A stretch of 64,000 nucleotides of DNA from Amblyomma americanum (lineage: Eukaryota; Arthropoda; Arachnida; Ixodida; Ixodidae): the NCBI RefSeq assembly GCF_052857255.1, contig NC_135500.1:48820272-48884271 (forward strand). Direction: 5' to 3'. Within the stretch, counting starts at the first letter, position 1, and every line of letters begins with the position of its first letter. A program made the position numbers and the translations under genes. Below, piece by piece: positions 11,401 through 22,469 of this stretch. The notes beneath the pieces are model-generated. The model saw nothing but the letters and a program-made list of their open reading frames with translations. It ran no database searches and had not been told where the DNA came from.

Positions 11401-11974
11401 CACTGGTGTCTTCAGTGGGTTTTCGTATCCCTCGTCGCCAGTGCAGCATGGGCCTCGTACGTTCACTGATTGGAGACAGAGGACACATGGGTGCGTTTAC
11501 GGGAGAGGAGACCATTCTCTCGGTGCATGCGCTGCTGCTGGAATCTCTGGCGGTGGACTCTTGAGTTGCCGAAACCAAGGAAGACCAAGGAATGTGTGCG
11601 TCGAGAAAGGTTGGTGCTCGTTTTACTCACTTTATTTTTTTTTCATGAAAACCAAAAACAAAAACAAACGAAAAATTAAACCAAAGTAAGCGTAGAAATA
11701 AAAGAAATGAAGGAGCACACTGCCCTCAACACAGCAATGGCCCGCTATGATTTTTTTCGGCAGCCTACCGCTCCAGCGCTCTTAACCAGTCTCCTGACGA
11801 ATGTACAAATAAGGACGTTGCTTGCTCGGCTGAAGTGATGGCCACACGTTAATGCTACCGGGGTCCAGCTTGCTGAACTGAAACCCAAGCACGCGATGGT
11901 TGAAAGCGAAGCCATCGCGAACCACTTAGCCTTTCAGCGTAATGCAACGCTTTGCAGCTTAACAGCTAATATTC

Positions 11975-12575
11975 ATGATCAGTGAGTTAGGCAGGCAGAG
12001 CAGAACGGCAGATCTTAAAATCAACATGCAGAAAACCGAAGTAATGTTCAACAGTCTAGCAAGGGAACCGCAGTTTACAATTGCGAGCGAGGTGCTGGAT
12101 CTAGGTCATGAGAGGAAAATAGAAGAATAAGAATGAGGTGGAGCGCATATAGCAGGTTCTCTCAGATCATGAATGGCAGTTTACCAATCTGCCCCAAGAG
12201 AAAAGTTTACAAGCTGTACCGTACCGATACAGCATACAAAGCAGAAACGGGGAGGCTAACGAAATGGTTCAGCTTAAGTTAAGGACAACGCAGCGACCTA
12301 TGCAAAGAAAAATGATAGGTGTAACGCTAACAGACCGGAAGCGGGCGGAGTGGGTGAGGGAACAAAAGCGGGTTAATGACATCCTTGTCGAAATCAAGTG
12401 GATTCCAAGAGAAGACAAGCAGAGTAGGGGGCGGCAGAAAGTTAGATTGGCGGATGAAATTAAGAAGTTTTGGGGGATACGATGGCCGCAGCTGCCAAAG
12501 GACAGGGTTAATTGGAGAAACATGGGAGAGGCCTTTGCCCTGCAGTAAGCGTGACGAGGCTGATGATGATTCTAT
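11975..12575 (+). pseudogene. RTE LINE 3' fragment
   Basis: Third copy of the RTE family. It begins within the palm/thumb region (ISELGRQSR, LKINMQKTEVMFNSLAREPQF) and runs through MRWSAYS, KRKVYK, KMIGVTLTDRKRAEWVREQKRVNDILVEIK to NWRNMGEAFALQ and a short TGA repeat at about 12,560. A roughly 80-base internal deletion after DILVEIK removes the KKWAWAGHVMRR segment. Several frameshifts are present. Confidence 0.85.
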
Positions 12576-12589
12576 GCAATGATTTCACA

Positions 12590-14024
12590 AAACACTGCTT
12601 ACCTTAAAAACCCGATGCGTGCTTACATTTTTTCGATTTTCGTGCCGTGTAGGAGCACTCAGCGCTGGCGATATTGACATCGGAAAAAACATCCTAGAGA
12701 GGAGCGACGATCGTGTGCGATTCCGCTTATACGGCGGACATTTGTACGGCGTACGGCGCACAGGTCGATAGTCGCCACTTTTCATCGGTCCCGCGTTTCC
12801 CACCGACAAATACTAAGTGTTTAGCTCGCTTTAAGTAGGCGCTCACATTCAGTGAAGAAACGCGACTCAATCGTGCAAACAAATAAACTCGTTAATGCGC
12901 CCCGGCTAACTACGGATGAAGTCTTATTTTCGGTTGCCATCTCGGCTAAAATCGACAATGGCGAGGGGTGCCCTTTTTCTTAAGGCCGGCAGCGGAGGCG
13001 CTGCGCCCTGTCGGGCCTTATAGGACTCTCGATGGCCAGCGCAGCTGGCTGAGGCGAGTGGACATAAAAGCACCCTATCGTACTTGCTCGGCTGAGGTAT
13101 CGCAGCAGCTCAGCCGCATTTCTCTGACGCTTTGGCATGCGTGTCGCCTCGCTTATAACAATGACATTTTACACCAGAACTGCAATACGCAATTTTTAAC
13201 CTGCGTTAAGCACACTCCGTCAACTAGCCTTTCACAGCAGGTCGAGCATTACTTTTGCTTGCTCATACAGAAAAAAAACAGTGCTGCTTGCTGGCTGCTT
13301 AGGAACCCGAAGCAACCCAAGCAGCAGAATTTTTTTGGCCCAAGCAAGGCAGTTGCCAATGCTTTCATGATTTGCGAAATGCCGGACACCAATCACAGTT
13401 TGTGCTTGGATGTGGTGACAAGCCAACCACTGGCCATTCTGAGGAAGGCCCAGCATGGAAAATCATTGGAAATGCCTTGGACCGTAATAAGGCCTGCACT
13501 CTAACACCATGCTGAATCTAAGCAGTTTCTTTGACTGTAGGCCAATCTGTTTGCCAATTAATATTCTAGCTTTTTCCTAGCCCTTTTTTTCAGTAACTGC
13601 TGCTGCTTTTAGCTCCCTAGACCATTCTGAAATTTCTTAACTGTACAGAAGCAGTTTATGGCCGCCACTTAACAAATATCTCAAATATATACATTCCCTT
13701 CAAGAAGGTGACAGTCTCAAAAAACACCAATATCACCACTTGACAGCATGGTGCGAAATGCAGTATAGCAGCTGACAGCTTTGCTGCAGAAAGACTTTTG
13801 CAAAGAAAGTTGCAAAGTACTATTTGGACCAGGCATCTAAAGAATTGCACATTTTTGTAAATCTATCAAACACTACATGCATCTCTTTTTTGCTTCGCAT
13901 TTACGGTGCTGTTCAAATGTGGTGAGGCAGCATGAATTCAACAGCGGATAGAACACTTCGGTTACAACTGCATTTTTTTTCATGGTTGGAATCTTATGCC
14001 GCAGTTGCATTTGGTATTGAATTG
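12590..14024. other. No recognisable gene
   Basis: Nothing identifiable. The longest open frame is sense at 12,968-13,504 (178 codons); it has no recognised domain, low codon regularity and an early GC-rich part followed by AT-rich sequence, so I do not call it a gene. A purely AT-rich stretch follows from 13,560. Confidence 0.45.
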
Positions 14025-14262
14025 AATTGAAAATTTATTTCTCCACACACATTACAGTGGAAAAAGGGGACACTGGGCAAAAAGCTGCATAATGCAGCTT
14101 GAAGTAGCACCCAGTGCCCCATGAATACAACGACAGCAGTGTGTTTCGCGAACATCAGGCTGAAGTTGAGCTGAATATCCCCATCAAAACAAACAAAGAA
14201 AAAGGACAACAATAGTGTAACCCTGACCGCGTACACAACAGAGATGCACATAAACAATAGGA
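14025..14262 (-). repeat. 3' untranslated end of a CR1-like LINE with (CAATT)n tail
   Basis: Reading the minus strand, the segment ends GGAGAAATAAATTTTCAATTCAATTCAATA: an AATAAA signal next to a short CAATT repeat. This is the layout of CR1-group LINE 3' ends, compared with AATAAA plus (ATTG)n for the CR1-like element ending at 49,420. Only the untranslated end is present; no reverse transcriptase lies upstream on the minus strand. Confidence 0.55.
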
Positions 14263-16767
14263 AAAATTCTTACTGTTGCACTGAATGCCAGCAATCTGCA
14301 GCGACTTGAGCAGCGACAGACAGTGCATGAGATGTCTTGTATCGCGTTGAGGGATGTTTTTCAGATAAACTAGAAAAAAACATCACTGCAAATGCTGTAA
14401 TCAAACTTTGTGAAATATAACAATATAAAGTTAACAAACCTTGGGTACAAAAAGGGCAATTGGACTAAAAGCAGCCATCGAAAGAAATAAGCCCTTGTGC
14501 ATTCAACAGCTCTGTATACAGGCAGTCACACACATTGAGGTTCCAGAAGCAAGCAGACTTGCTGCAATTCTGCACGAACAAGTGATGCATAACCACTCAG
14601 TTCTAGATTTGCAATTCATTAGATTGTATACCTGCAATAGTAATGTTCTCATACTTTATGTTCTTGCACATATGAATATCGGCACATCCATCAGGAATAT
14701 TGTTTTGTCCTCTAGACACAACAGATGAGCACTACAAAATACACAGCTACATTCAGGTAAAACATTCCCTTCATGCATTTATTTTTCTATAAAAGTGATT
14801 TTTCACGCTGGATGCAGCCTGTCTGGCTGCGTGACGCCTTGCAGTCCGGCCTTCTTCCTGATCTCCCGCGAACATGAGCCACCTTTTGGTGGCATCAGCG
14901 ACGCAGGCTTCTGTCGTGCCAAAGAGACTGCGTATAGCACTTGCCAAAACACAGTACATGCGCACCAATGCCATAAAATGAAGAAAGGCAGACATCAAAA
15001 CCAATCGACAATAAATAACCCTTCAGAGGAAACAGATACACTGCAAACTGTAAAAAATGCTTCACTAAAGATAAAAGCTAAGAACACAAACTGTGGCAGC
15101 AGGACACAACCTGAACTTTTGTTCAGGTAAAACACTGAAAGAAAAATCAAGTGTGTCAGTGTTGGACCTTTACGTAAAATTAAGTTGTGATAACGTAGAA
15201 ACTCATGTAAAATTTGGGTGCGAATTTTTAAGGTGCGGCCCATACATGATTTACAAAAAAGTAAAACCATGCTTTTCTAAATTATCTAGTTCGAAACGAG
15301 GAGCACCCCATTTATGGCTGTGGCCCTTACACAAGATGATACAGCAGTTAGCATGCCATGGGGCTGGTTTTGCTGGTGCCATATATACACACCGTGCCTA
15401 CACCCCCACGCTAAACATTGCACCCACTATCAGAAGGGCAGAGGATTTTGTGCTGTACATTCTGTAAAAAGTTTTCAATGCACGCTCTAAATATCTGCAC
15501 AATCATGCACTTAGACGTTTTTGGTAAAGCCAGGAGGCTCTGCATACACAACGCTTGTTCCATTACTAATTAATGCCACTAAACCAGTAAGCAAGTACAT
15601 CAACATGGAGATACATTTGATGCCACAAGACTGAAACTGACATCTTACTGATGGTAAGTTAGCCAGCACGTTGCAGAAATGGAAATTAAGGAAGAGGCCA
15701 AAAAGCCTGAAGACATAAGTGCTACATCTTCGGAGATTTTTTTCACTTCCTTCTGTTCTGTCACGCTACATCGAAGTGCAACACAGTTCCGCACCTGCCA
15801 TAAAAATTAGCAATAGAAGAAATATTCATTGCACCCCATTTGCAATTTTTCTGCGAGAAATTTTAGCAGAGCATGCATGAAATTATATTATTTTCAGACC
15901 TACCTGTTGGTTTAAAAATTGTAAGGCTTCTTCCTAAAAAACTCTAAAGACAGTATTCACCTTAAATGCAAACTTCAGCAACAGCTTCAGCAGCACGCAG
16001 TGCTGAATGAGACTGTGTCGTTTTGTCGGTACATTGCCAACACATATGGTTCTATCAAGATATATGGCGATCTTGTTCAAAGCGCATTCATCCTCTATAC
16101 CCCCGCCACACAGTAGCGGCCTCTGACCTCACGTGGATGTGAGTTATGTGCAGCGTCCCAAGCACTACACTTCCCCTCTGCTGCATGCATTGCTTCCTGC
16201 AAATGTTATTTCCACTCGCTTCCAGTCTTCCGATTGCGGAGTTTAAATGCGAGATCCAGAAATCCAACGTGCAGGCCTACCTTTCAATTTGTCCACTGGC
16301 ACACACGCTAATATTAATAGTTCCTTCAGTACCTCGTGAGCGCGGTGATAATCCGAAAACATTTTTTCACATTACGATTCGGCACAGAATTTTTTTCTAG
16401 GGCTATATGTTTTTTTATATACATAATGCATGACAACATTACCCTTAATTTACTGTACGACCACAGACCTGTAAGCGCTAGACCTATATTGATCGCGCCG
16501 CAACTTCTTTAATTCAAGAGTGCTTGCAACGTCGCAACAACTACTTCGAATAGATTAATCCATTCCCGCCAACTGTACAGTGGCGTTTGCTCCGCCAGCC
16601 CAGAAGAATGGAAAATAAGCTGGTTGCAGCTTCCAACTGACTGTCCCCAAGCTTAAAACAAGTATAATATTGGCACATGGCGTGCTTACACTAAGCAGTG
16701 CCTCCTCACTGCACTAAGTAAAATTTTAAGCTTCCCTTTCTCAACCGCAGACGAGTTTTCAACCGCA
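14263..16767. other. No recognisable gene; AT-rich
   Basis: AT-rich sequence with frequent stops on all frames. An antisense open frame at 14,771-15,004 contains a basic stretch (RTARRHAARQAAS) but no recognised domain, and sense frames at 14,795-15,130 and 15,093-15,467 also match nothing I know. It could include host intron or untranslated sequence. Confidence 0.45.
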
Positions 16768-16846
16768 GACTCTGCCCGCTTCCAGTGGCTTAACGTTACA
16801 CCTATCATTTTTATTTCCATAGCTCGCTGCAATCTCCTTAACTTAA
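16768..16846 (-). repeat. RTE LINE sliver
   Basis: About 80 bases match, on the minus strand, the RTE segment encoding LRTTQRAMERKMIGVTLK and KRAEW. The matching segment in the long copy is about 1768-1845. The piece is bounded by unrelated sequence on both sides and is the shortest of the five RTE pieces in the window. Confidence 0.7.
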
Positions 16847-16849
16847 TAA

Positions 16850-18495
16850 GCTTAGCCCTTTTGTTTATCCTCCACGTTTATCTTAGTTCATCAATAGAGC
16901 TCTTTTGTAGCGCATAGTTCCGAGCGCACTATGACTTTTCGTAGAGTTATTCGCCTTCCCACCTCCTTCTTTTTTCCCTACATGACACCAGGTTCCTTTC
17001 CCCGTTACTTCTCTATTCGCACATCATACCTTCATGCTTACGTAGGTACTTTTTCTTTGCGTCTATTTCAAGCTGCTTCGCTCGCCGGTTATGTTGTAGT
17101 TTTACTTAACCGAAGCACTTTGCTATGTTCACTAAAATCTCATCGGATCATCGGTTTGTAGATCTGCCCTGCAGTCGGCGTTTTTCCTACTTGTCAAACG
17201 ACCCAGACACACGATTTGCGCATAGGCGCCGACTGGAGAAAGGGAGGGGAGGGGGGGCTGGAGGGCTCGAGCCCCCCTCCGAAATTTTTCCTGCGGGCTT
17301 AGCGCCCCCCCCCCCCCCCCCCTAGAGAATGAGCGATGGGGTAAGGGGGCAGCATATTTTCTGCTACGTACTGGCATTTTCACACGGGCGATGGGGAGTC
17401 TCCGAGAGCGATGTAGCTGTTTCCAGCCGCACGCTTCACGACAGGAACGGCAAAGTACACTGGAGAGAAAAAAGCGTGCAACAAAGTAAAATAAACAAAG
17501 CTGTCCCGTCAGCCACTTTATATCAGCGCCAACTTATCATTCGTCACCTGTTGATCACCAACACAAAGCTCATGTGAGTCACTGCCACACAAACATTTCT
17601 TTTATTCGATCATGCCACGTTCGTTAAATGACTAGAACCACCTTCTCGTCTGTAAATAAGTGAGCTTTTTTCGCCAGTCACTGCGTGCATTTTTTCTTTC
17701 GTGATTTGATTTAGTTTTCTTCACAATTAGCCTGTCTTTTCTTTATTTTTCCCATGATACGTTTTGCTCATGTTTTCATGGTGTCCTAGTTCATTGGTCG
17801 AAAATTTGTACTTCTTCCATTACACTAAGATCAGCTCCGCTAATGTTTGTTTTGTGTGCTAGTTCACTGCTCGTAAATTTTGAATCGCATTGCGTTTGTT
17901 CGCTAAAATTCCTGCTTTTTGTATTTTATGATTTATGTAAAACCCAAGCCCTTCTATAATGCTTCGGCGGCTAGGGGTATGGAAAATAAGTAAATAAAAA
18001 CTCAAAGTTGGCCAAAACAGCAGAGCACGTGAGCGTGGCACTACACCACTTCGCCATTGTTAATTTAGGGTGCTTAGAAAAAAATTGGGGTAAACCAATT
18101 GCAGATCTCTGCTTTCCAGTCATCAGGCAACAATATATAAAACATTGAAATAAATTTTAGTGATCGAGCTGCCACGCTTTCTTCGATCTTTCGTGAAGTC
18201 ACCCTATTCATTTCTCCAGTGTTAACTAGCTACCAGGCGCCGTCTTTCATATGTTAGGCAATGACAGCTATACCAGATCGTCACACACTCTATTAAACAC
18301 CGTATTTAGGTTACCTAAAACTGGAAATCCGTGTTACGACGCTATACAGTTTTGAAGTATGAAAAAAGGCAAATTTTGGTGCACTTCCGTAGGCAGCATT
18401 GCATATACTGAAACGCGCTGGGAGGCTCGTGTGTCACGAAAATCGGCGCACATATTTGTTAAGCCGGCGCGGCGCGAAGGAAGCCCGCGCGCCGC
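16850..18495. other. No recognisable gene; includes a G/C-tract repeat
   Basis: No gene recognised. The part at 17,229-17,335 is a distinct GC-rich module (listed separately). The rest is AT-rich with short frames only. Confidence 0.45.
17229..17335. repeat. G-tract / C-tract module with G-quadruplex potential
   Basis: At 17242-17265 four G runs (3, 4, 7 and 3 Gs) are separated by loops of 1 to 5 bases, meeting the simple G-quadruplex rule. They pair with a C-rich stretch around CTCGAGCCCCCCTCC to form a hairpin. Eighteen consecutive Cs follow at 17305-17322. It looks like part of a dispersed repeat, but no second copy lies in the window. Confidence 0.5.
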
Positions 18496-18662
18496 AACAT
18501 TGACTGTAATGCGATACAGCGCGAATAAAGACGGGGACGAAGCGAGACAAGACACCACAGCGCTGTGGTGTCTTGTCTCGCTTCGTCCCCGTCTTTATTC
18601 GCGCTGTATCGCATTATGGAAAATTACCAACTAGCCCGATCTGCCACTCTAACATTGACTGT
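18496..18662. repeat. 12-bp target-site duplication around the mini-PLE
   Basis: AACATTGACTGT occurs at 18496-18507 and again at 18651-18662, exactly bounding the 143-bp palindromic insertion. Confidence 0.9.
18508..18650 (+). mobile_element. Miniature Penelope-like element: 108-bp palindrome plus 35-nt extension
   Basis: The insert lies between perfect 12-bp TSDs. Positions 18508-18615 form a perfect inverted repeat with no loop, centred between 18561 and 18562 on AGC|GCT; the flanking T and A extend the palindrome to 18507-18616. After the palindrome, 18616-18650 is a 35-nt single-copy extension containing ACCAACTAGCCCG. The half-unit reads AGCGCT, then 35 mostly pyrimidine bases, then CGCGCT. 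The same order is seen at the 3' ends of the PLEs ending at 24,032 and 24,483. No coding sequence remains. I infer a non-autonomous derivative mobilised by PLE proteins. Confidence 0.8.
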
Positions 18663-19238
18663 TCCAGAATCTTGGAGAGTGTGTAACCTTGCGCACACTT
18701 GGCTTCACCCTCGCCTCATCGCTCGCGGGCGGCGGTGACTCACCGGCGGAGAAGCCCCTAGAAGTTTCCAGACTTTTCCGCCGCACCTTTCTGCCGCACC
18801 GCTGACGATTTTCTAGCAAAAAGGAAACACTTTTTCGAACTGCTTAGTATTCTTTAAAAGCTGCCCATCGGACAGCATACAAGACAGCTGCTCCAGCATA
18901 TTAACGACCACTGAAGTCTACTAGATTCACCTTCTTTAATGTTACCCACCTGAACATTCTGGAGACTAATCCAAAATGCTTCTGGAATATAATAAAACCT
19001 GGAAACACGAATAAAGTGTCGTTATTTCACCCATCGGCGAACCTGCTCCCGACCACCTCAGTGCTACTGTACTAAACGGTACTTTCGTTAAGTCGTTTCC
19101 TTGTGCATTCAATCTGATCCCACGTCCCGATCTCCAACTGTGCGATCATTTCGTGATGGATCCCATCATGTTCGACTTGCAAGGCATCGCACCGATTAAA
19201 GATTTGAAACTAACATCTTCTAGCGGAATTGATGGTAT

Positions 19239-20280
19239 GGTGGTGGTAGTGGTTTTATTAAAAATAATAGTAACAAGGAAGGAGAAGATTTTTGCTAGCC
19301 CCGGCATCTGCCATCGATACTGAAGCACCTGAGCTGGGGCAGCGGAAATAAAGGACAGCAGGCAGAATGGAGAAATGAAATGAAAGAGGTGAGGGGACAG
19401 GAATAGAGGACAGGGGGAGAAGTAATATGTACAAACTATTTACACAATAAGAAATGTGTCCAGGTTGTGCGCGTGATTAGTTCATTTTAGAGGAATTAAA
19501 TCACACACGCGCACAGCACTGTGTAGGTTACAACTGGAGTGGGGCGTCCAGTTATTAATCGTTCAAGGTAGAACTCGCGGAGCGTTCGGTCACTGCGTGT
19601 AACTACCTGACGGAGAACAGACGGGACGTCAAGCCCGTGTGTTCGAGGAATGCACAGAGGCTCACCATAGTTCGCTCACGAGTGCGCGCACTGCCCTGCG
19701 GCCACAATAGCGTCTTGATGGAGTCTGGTAGTATGCCCTGCGCCCTAAAGGCCGCGAGCATATCGCGACGAGCATCGGCGAACGCGGAGCAGCGAAGGAG
19801 CAGATGTTCTAGTGTTTCCACTGCACCGCATCCGTCACACACATCACTCGTCGCGATTCCGTGACGCACCCGTCGTTCCCCGGGCCACACGCAGCCAATG
19901 CGCGCGCGGAGGATCACTGCACGTTGTGACCGTGTAAGTGCGCGACAGCCGGTGACACTGTCGATGCGCTCACCTCCCGCGATGCGTGGGTCGGGGTGCT
20001 GCTTTCGGAGATGGTCGTGAATGGCCGCACGCACGTCCTCCAGCGCAAGGAGCAGATCGCTGGCAGGTAGTTGGTGTGCAGCGGTCGCGAGGTCGTCAGC
20101 TTCTTCGTTGCCGGCGATGCCGCAGTGACCGGGCACCCACTGTGCACGCACGGCACAACCTCTCTGCGCGAGGCGCTCGATGCGCGAGCGAATTTCCCGG
20201 ACTAGTGGGGTACCGCGGCCATTAGATTGCAGGCGGCTGAGGGCGGCGCGGGAGTCGCACAGCAGAGCACTCCTGGGCGT
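19239..20280 (-). mobile_element. 5'-truncated I-like LINE insertion with 12-bp TSD
   Basis: The insertion is bounded by AATTGATGGTAT at 19227-19238 and 20281-20292. It is antisense to its target. Its coding part ends at 19,603 (minus strand) and is followed by about 360 bases of 3' untranslated sequence, ending in an imperfect CCACTACCACCACC tail. The 5' end cuts into the RNase H domain, which is typical of target-primed reverse transcription that stopped early. Confidence 0.85.
19603..20280 (-). pseudogene. RNase H and Cys/His finger of the inserted I-like LINE
   Basis: Open from the truncation point to a stop at 19603-19605. The frame enters RNase H just before its third acidic residue (LLCDSRAALSRL), then WVPGHCGIAGNEEADDLA with the closing His/Asp region. 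After a linker comes CDGCGAVETLEHLLLRC, a C-x2-C-x7-H-x4-C finger typical of I-group LINEs, then a short Leu-rich end (FLEHTGLTSRLF). The first Asp and the Glu of RNase H and all of the RT are absent, so the product could not work. The reading frame itself has no internal stop, which suggests a fairly recent insertion. The apparent N-terminal codons beyond 20,280 are target sequence. Confidence 0.8.
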
Positions 20281-20824
20281 AATTGATGGTATAAATGGCA
20301 GATTTATACCGAATGCTAAAGAGCATAGTTCTATCATCATGAAATGCATATTCTCAAAGTCATGTCATCATGGTGTACCTAGCTTTGACCATTGGCACGA
20401 GACATCACTCTTTCTCGTGGAACTCAGCCCAATTTTGGAATTCGCGTTTAAAATCATTAGACACAGATCTGAAGCTTCGCCTTCCATCCGGCCTACCACG
20501 ACGTGATGCAACTTTGCTGTATCGCCTGTGGCTTAGTGTATCTTTCACCAAGCAAAACCAGTTGTTGGGCGAGTTGGTGCTGACGATGATCCATAACAGC
20601 GCGACAGACGGGACAAAGAAGAGGAGACACAACACACAGCGCTGACTCACAACTAAAACGTTTATTGGCTGCCAGCCAGTATAAATACTGGCCTGGTGGC
20701 CGGGAAAAAAAAGTACAAGCACGCTTGACTTGCGTGATATCCAAACATCGCCAGTTCATCAGGCACGTGTCAACATACAAGAGTCCTCAGTGCAAAATAT
20801 CACCCCTACAGCAGGCACGAGTTT

Positions 20825-22460
20825 TCATTCACAATCAAGGTAGCGGGTTTCCTTATCCGACAAGGCTACAGAGGGAGTGCTGATACACTGATCTGAAGTC
20901 CTAGCTATCAGGTGGGCTTCTATTATTTCCCTAGTTAGCGAGTCGCGGTTCTTACCTAATACAGAGCATTCCTTGTAAATAAATAATAATTGGTTTTTGG
21001 TGGAAAGGAAATGGCGCAGTATCTGTCTCATATATCGTTGGACACCTGAACCGCGCCGTAAGGGAAGGGTAAAGGAGGGAGTGAAAGAAGAAAGGAAGAG
21101 AGAGGTGCCGTAGTGGAGGGCTCCGGAATAATTTCGACCACCTGGGGATCTTTAACGTGCACTGACATCGCACAGCACACGGGCGCCTTAGCGTTTTTCC
21201 TCCATAAAAACGCAGCCGCCGCGGTCGGGTTCGAACCCGGGAACTCCGGATCAGTAGTCGAGCGCCCTAACCACTGAGCCACCGCGGCGGGGTTCCTTGT
21301 AAAGGGGAAAACAAGTTTTTGGGTCGTCGTTGTCTTCCTCGTCATCGTCATCTTCGTTGTCTTTGCAGTTTCTGCAATGTTTTGCTACGTGGCCTGTGAT
21401 AGCGACACGAGAGACATTATATTGGTGCTCCTTTAATCTTTCTTTAACACATCGGCCAGTTTGGCCGATGTAACATTTGCCACATGACAGAGGTAGAGAG
21501 TAGATGACCCCTTCCCGGCAAGGCCCGAATTGTTTCGCGTGCCTTATCAAGCAGCTGCGTGGTTCCCTTCCTACTGAATTTACTTTTTTGACCATGCTAG
21601 ACAGTCGCTTAGGCGCCGAGAAGACAACTTCGACACCAGCATGTTTCCCAATTCTTTTCAAGTTATGCGAGACTTGGTGCAGATACGGTACTACGGCAAT
21701 CTTTCTTTTCTTTTCCTCCTGTCTCGCTTCACCTATCTTATCCAGTCCTACCTTTTTCTTCAGTTTTTCTGCAACAGAACCCAAAACGTCTGCATGGTAG
21801 CCAGCCTTTGACAGGCGGTTAAGTTGGTTGCAGAAGCTGCGCTCCAACCTGTGCGCACAAGATTTCATTACAGCGTTGTAAAGCACAGAAAAAGCGATCG
21901 CTCTCTTCACCAGCTTTGAATGAGCTGATGAAAAAGGCAAGATTGGCTTTGCACCACGGGGCTCAAAAGTCCAACAAACATGAGATGGAGTGAAATGAAG
22001 CCAAAGATCTAAAAACCTAATAAAATCATTCGATGGTACTTCGTGTGTTAAAATCAATGGATTAAGGCATTCTGAGAATACCGATAACACGTCATGCAAT
22101 TGCTGCTCGAAATCGAGGTTGTCACAGTCTAAAAACACGAAGTATTCGTCCACATTTCTAAAAATACGACAAACACTGGACCTGTCAAAACGCACCTTCA
22201 ACATTCTGTCGCGTGCAGCTAGAAACACATCGCTGAGAAAGGGTGCTAAACACGAACCAATACAAATTCCCTCTTTTTGAATAAAAACCTCGCCTTCCCA
22301 TTCGGCAAACGTCGAGACAAGATAGAGTGAAAGCAATTCGAGGAAGCCGCCAGTGGAAATTCCGCACTCATTTTGAAACGCTACAGCACCATGTTGGTCA
22401 ATGAGGTCACTTACAGATGACAGAATTTCTGCTTGAGGCAAGGTGTAATAAAGATCCTTT
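20825..22460 (-). pseudogene. PLE reverse transcriptase / GIY-YIG endonuclease, copy A
   Basis: Minus-strand copy lacking the RT N-terminus. It covers the RT palm and thumb, a Lys-rich linker (AEKLKKKVGLDKIG), and the GIY-YIG endonuclease domain (GVIYSLPLSCGKCYIGQTGRC), then an acidic Asp/Glu-rich stretch. A Ruka-like SINE at 20,980-21,292 splits the C-terminus; after it the frame resumes CSVLGKNRDSLTREIIEAH and ends TRYLDCE. The RT active site, YVDDY in copy B, reads NVDEY here, losing the Tyr and changing the second catalytic Asp to Glu. With the truncation and the SINE, this copy cannot be active. Confidence 0.9.
20969..21303 (-). mobile_element. Ruka-like tRNA-derived SINE with 11-bp TSD
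   Basis: The SINE body is 20980-21292, antisense, flanked by TTCCTTGTAAA at 20969-20979 and 21293-21303. On the minus strand the head has an A box TGGCTCAGTGG (21271-21281) and a B box GGTTCGAACCC-type motif (21227-21237). The body and a TTATTATTTATT tail follow. The equivalent site in PLE copy B (23641-23651) is uninterrupted and single, which proves the insertion came after the PLE. The family resembles the tick SINE Ruka. Confidence 0.9.
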
Positions 22461-22469
22461 AGTCGATCC

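Larger units (their letters stand above)
18815..20360 (+). pseudogene. CR1/Jockey-like LINE fragment, split by an antisense LINE
   Basis: Before the insertion at 19,239, the sense strand encodes THLNILETNPKCFWNIIKPG and, after a frame change, DPIMFDLQGIAPIKDLKLTSSS. After it, the text resumes GIDGINGRFIPNAKEHSSIIMKCIF. This is the connector-to-fingers region of a CR1/Jockey-type reverse transcriptase: the N-P-K-x-FW-x-I motif followed by the S-S-x-GxDGI entry to the RT. The join across one copy of AATTGATGGTAT is continuous. The catalytic RT core is missing. Where this fragment ends and the I-like fragment starts, near 20,360, is uncertain. Confidence 0.65.

Noticed and set aside
12968..13504. 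178-codon open frame as a host gene
   Set aside because: No recognised domain, no gene structure, mixed base composition; chance or relic is as likely.
18507..18616. Perfect palindrome as a transcription terminator or cruciform regulatory site
   Set aside because: It is part of a TSD-flanked insertion with PLE-end features, so a mobile-element explanation is enough.
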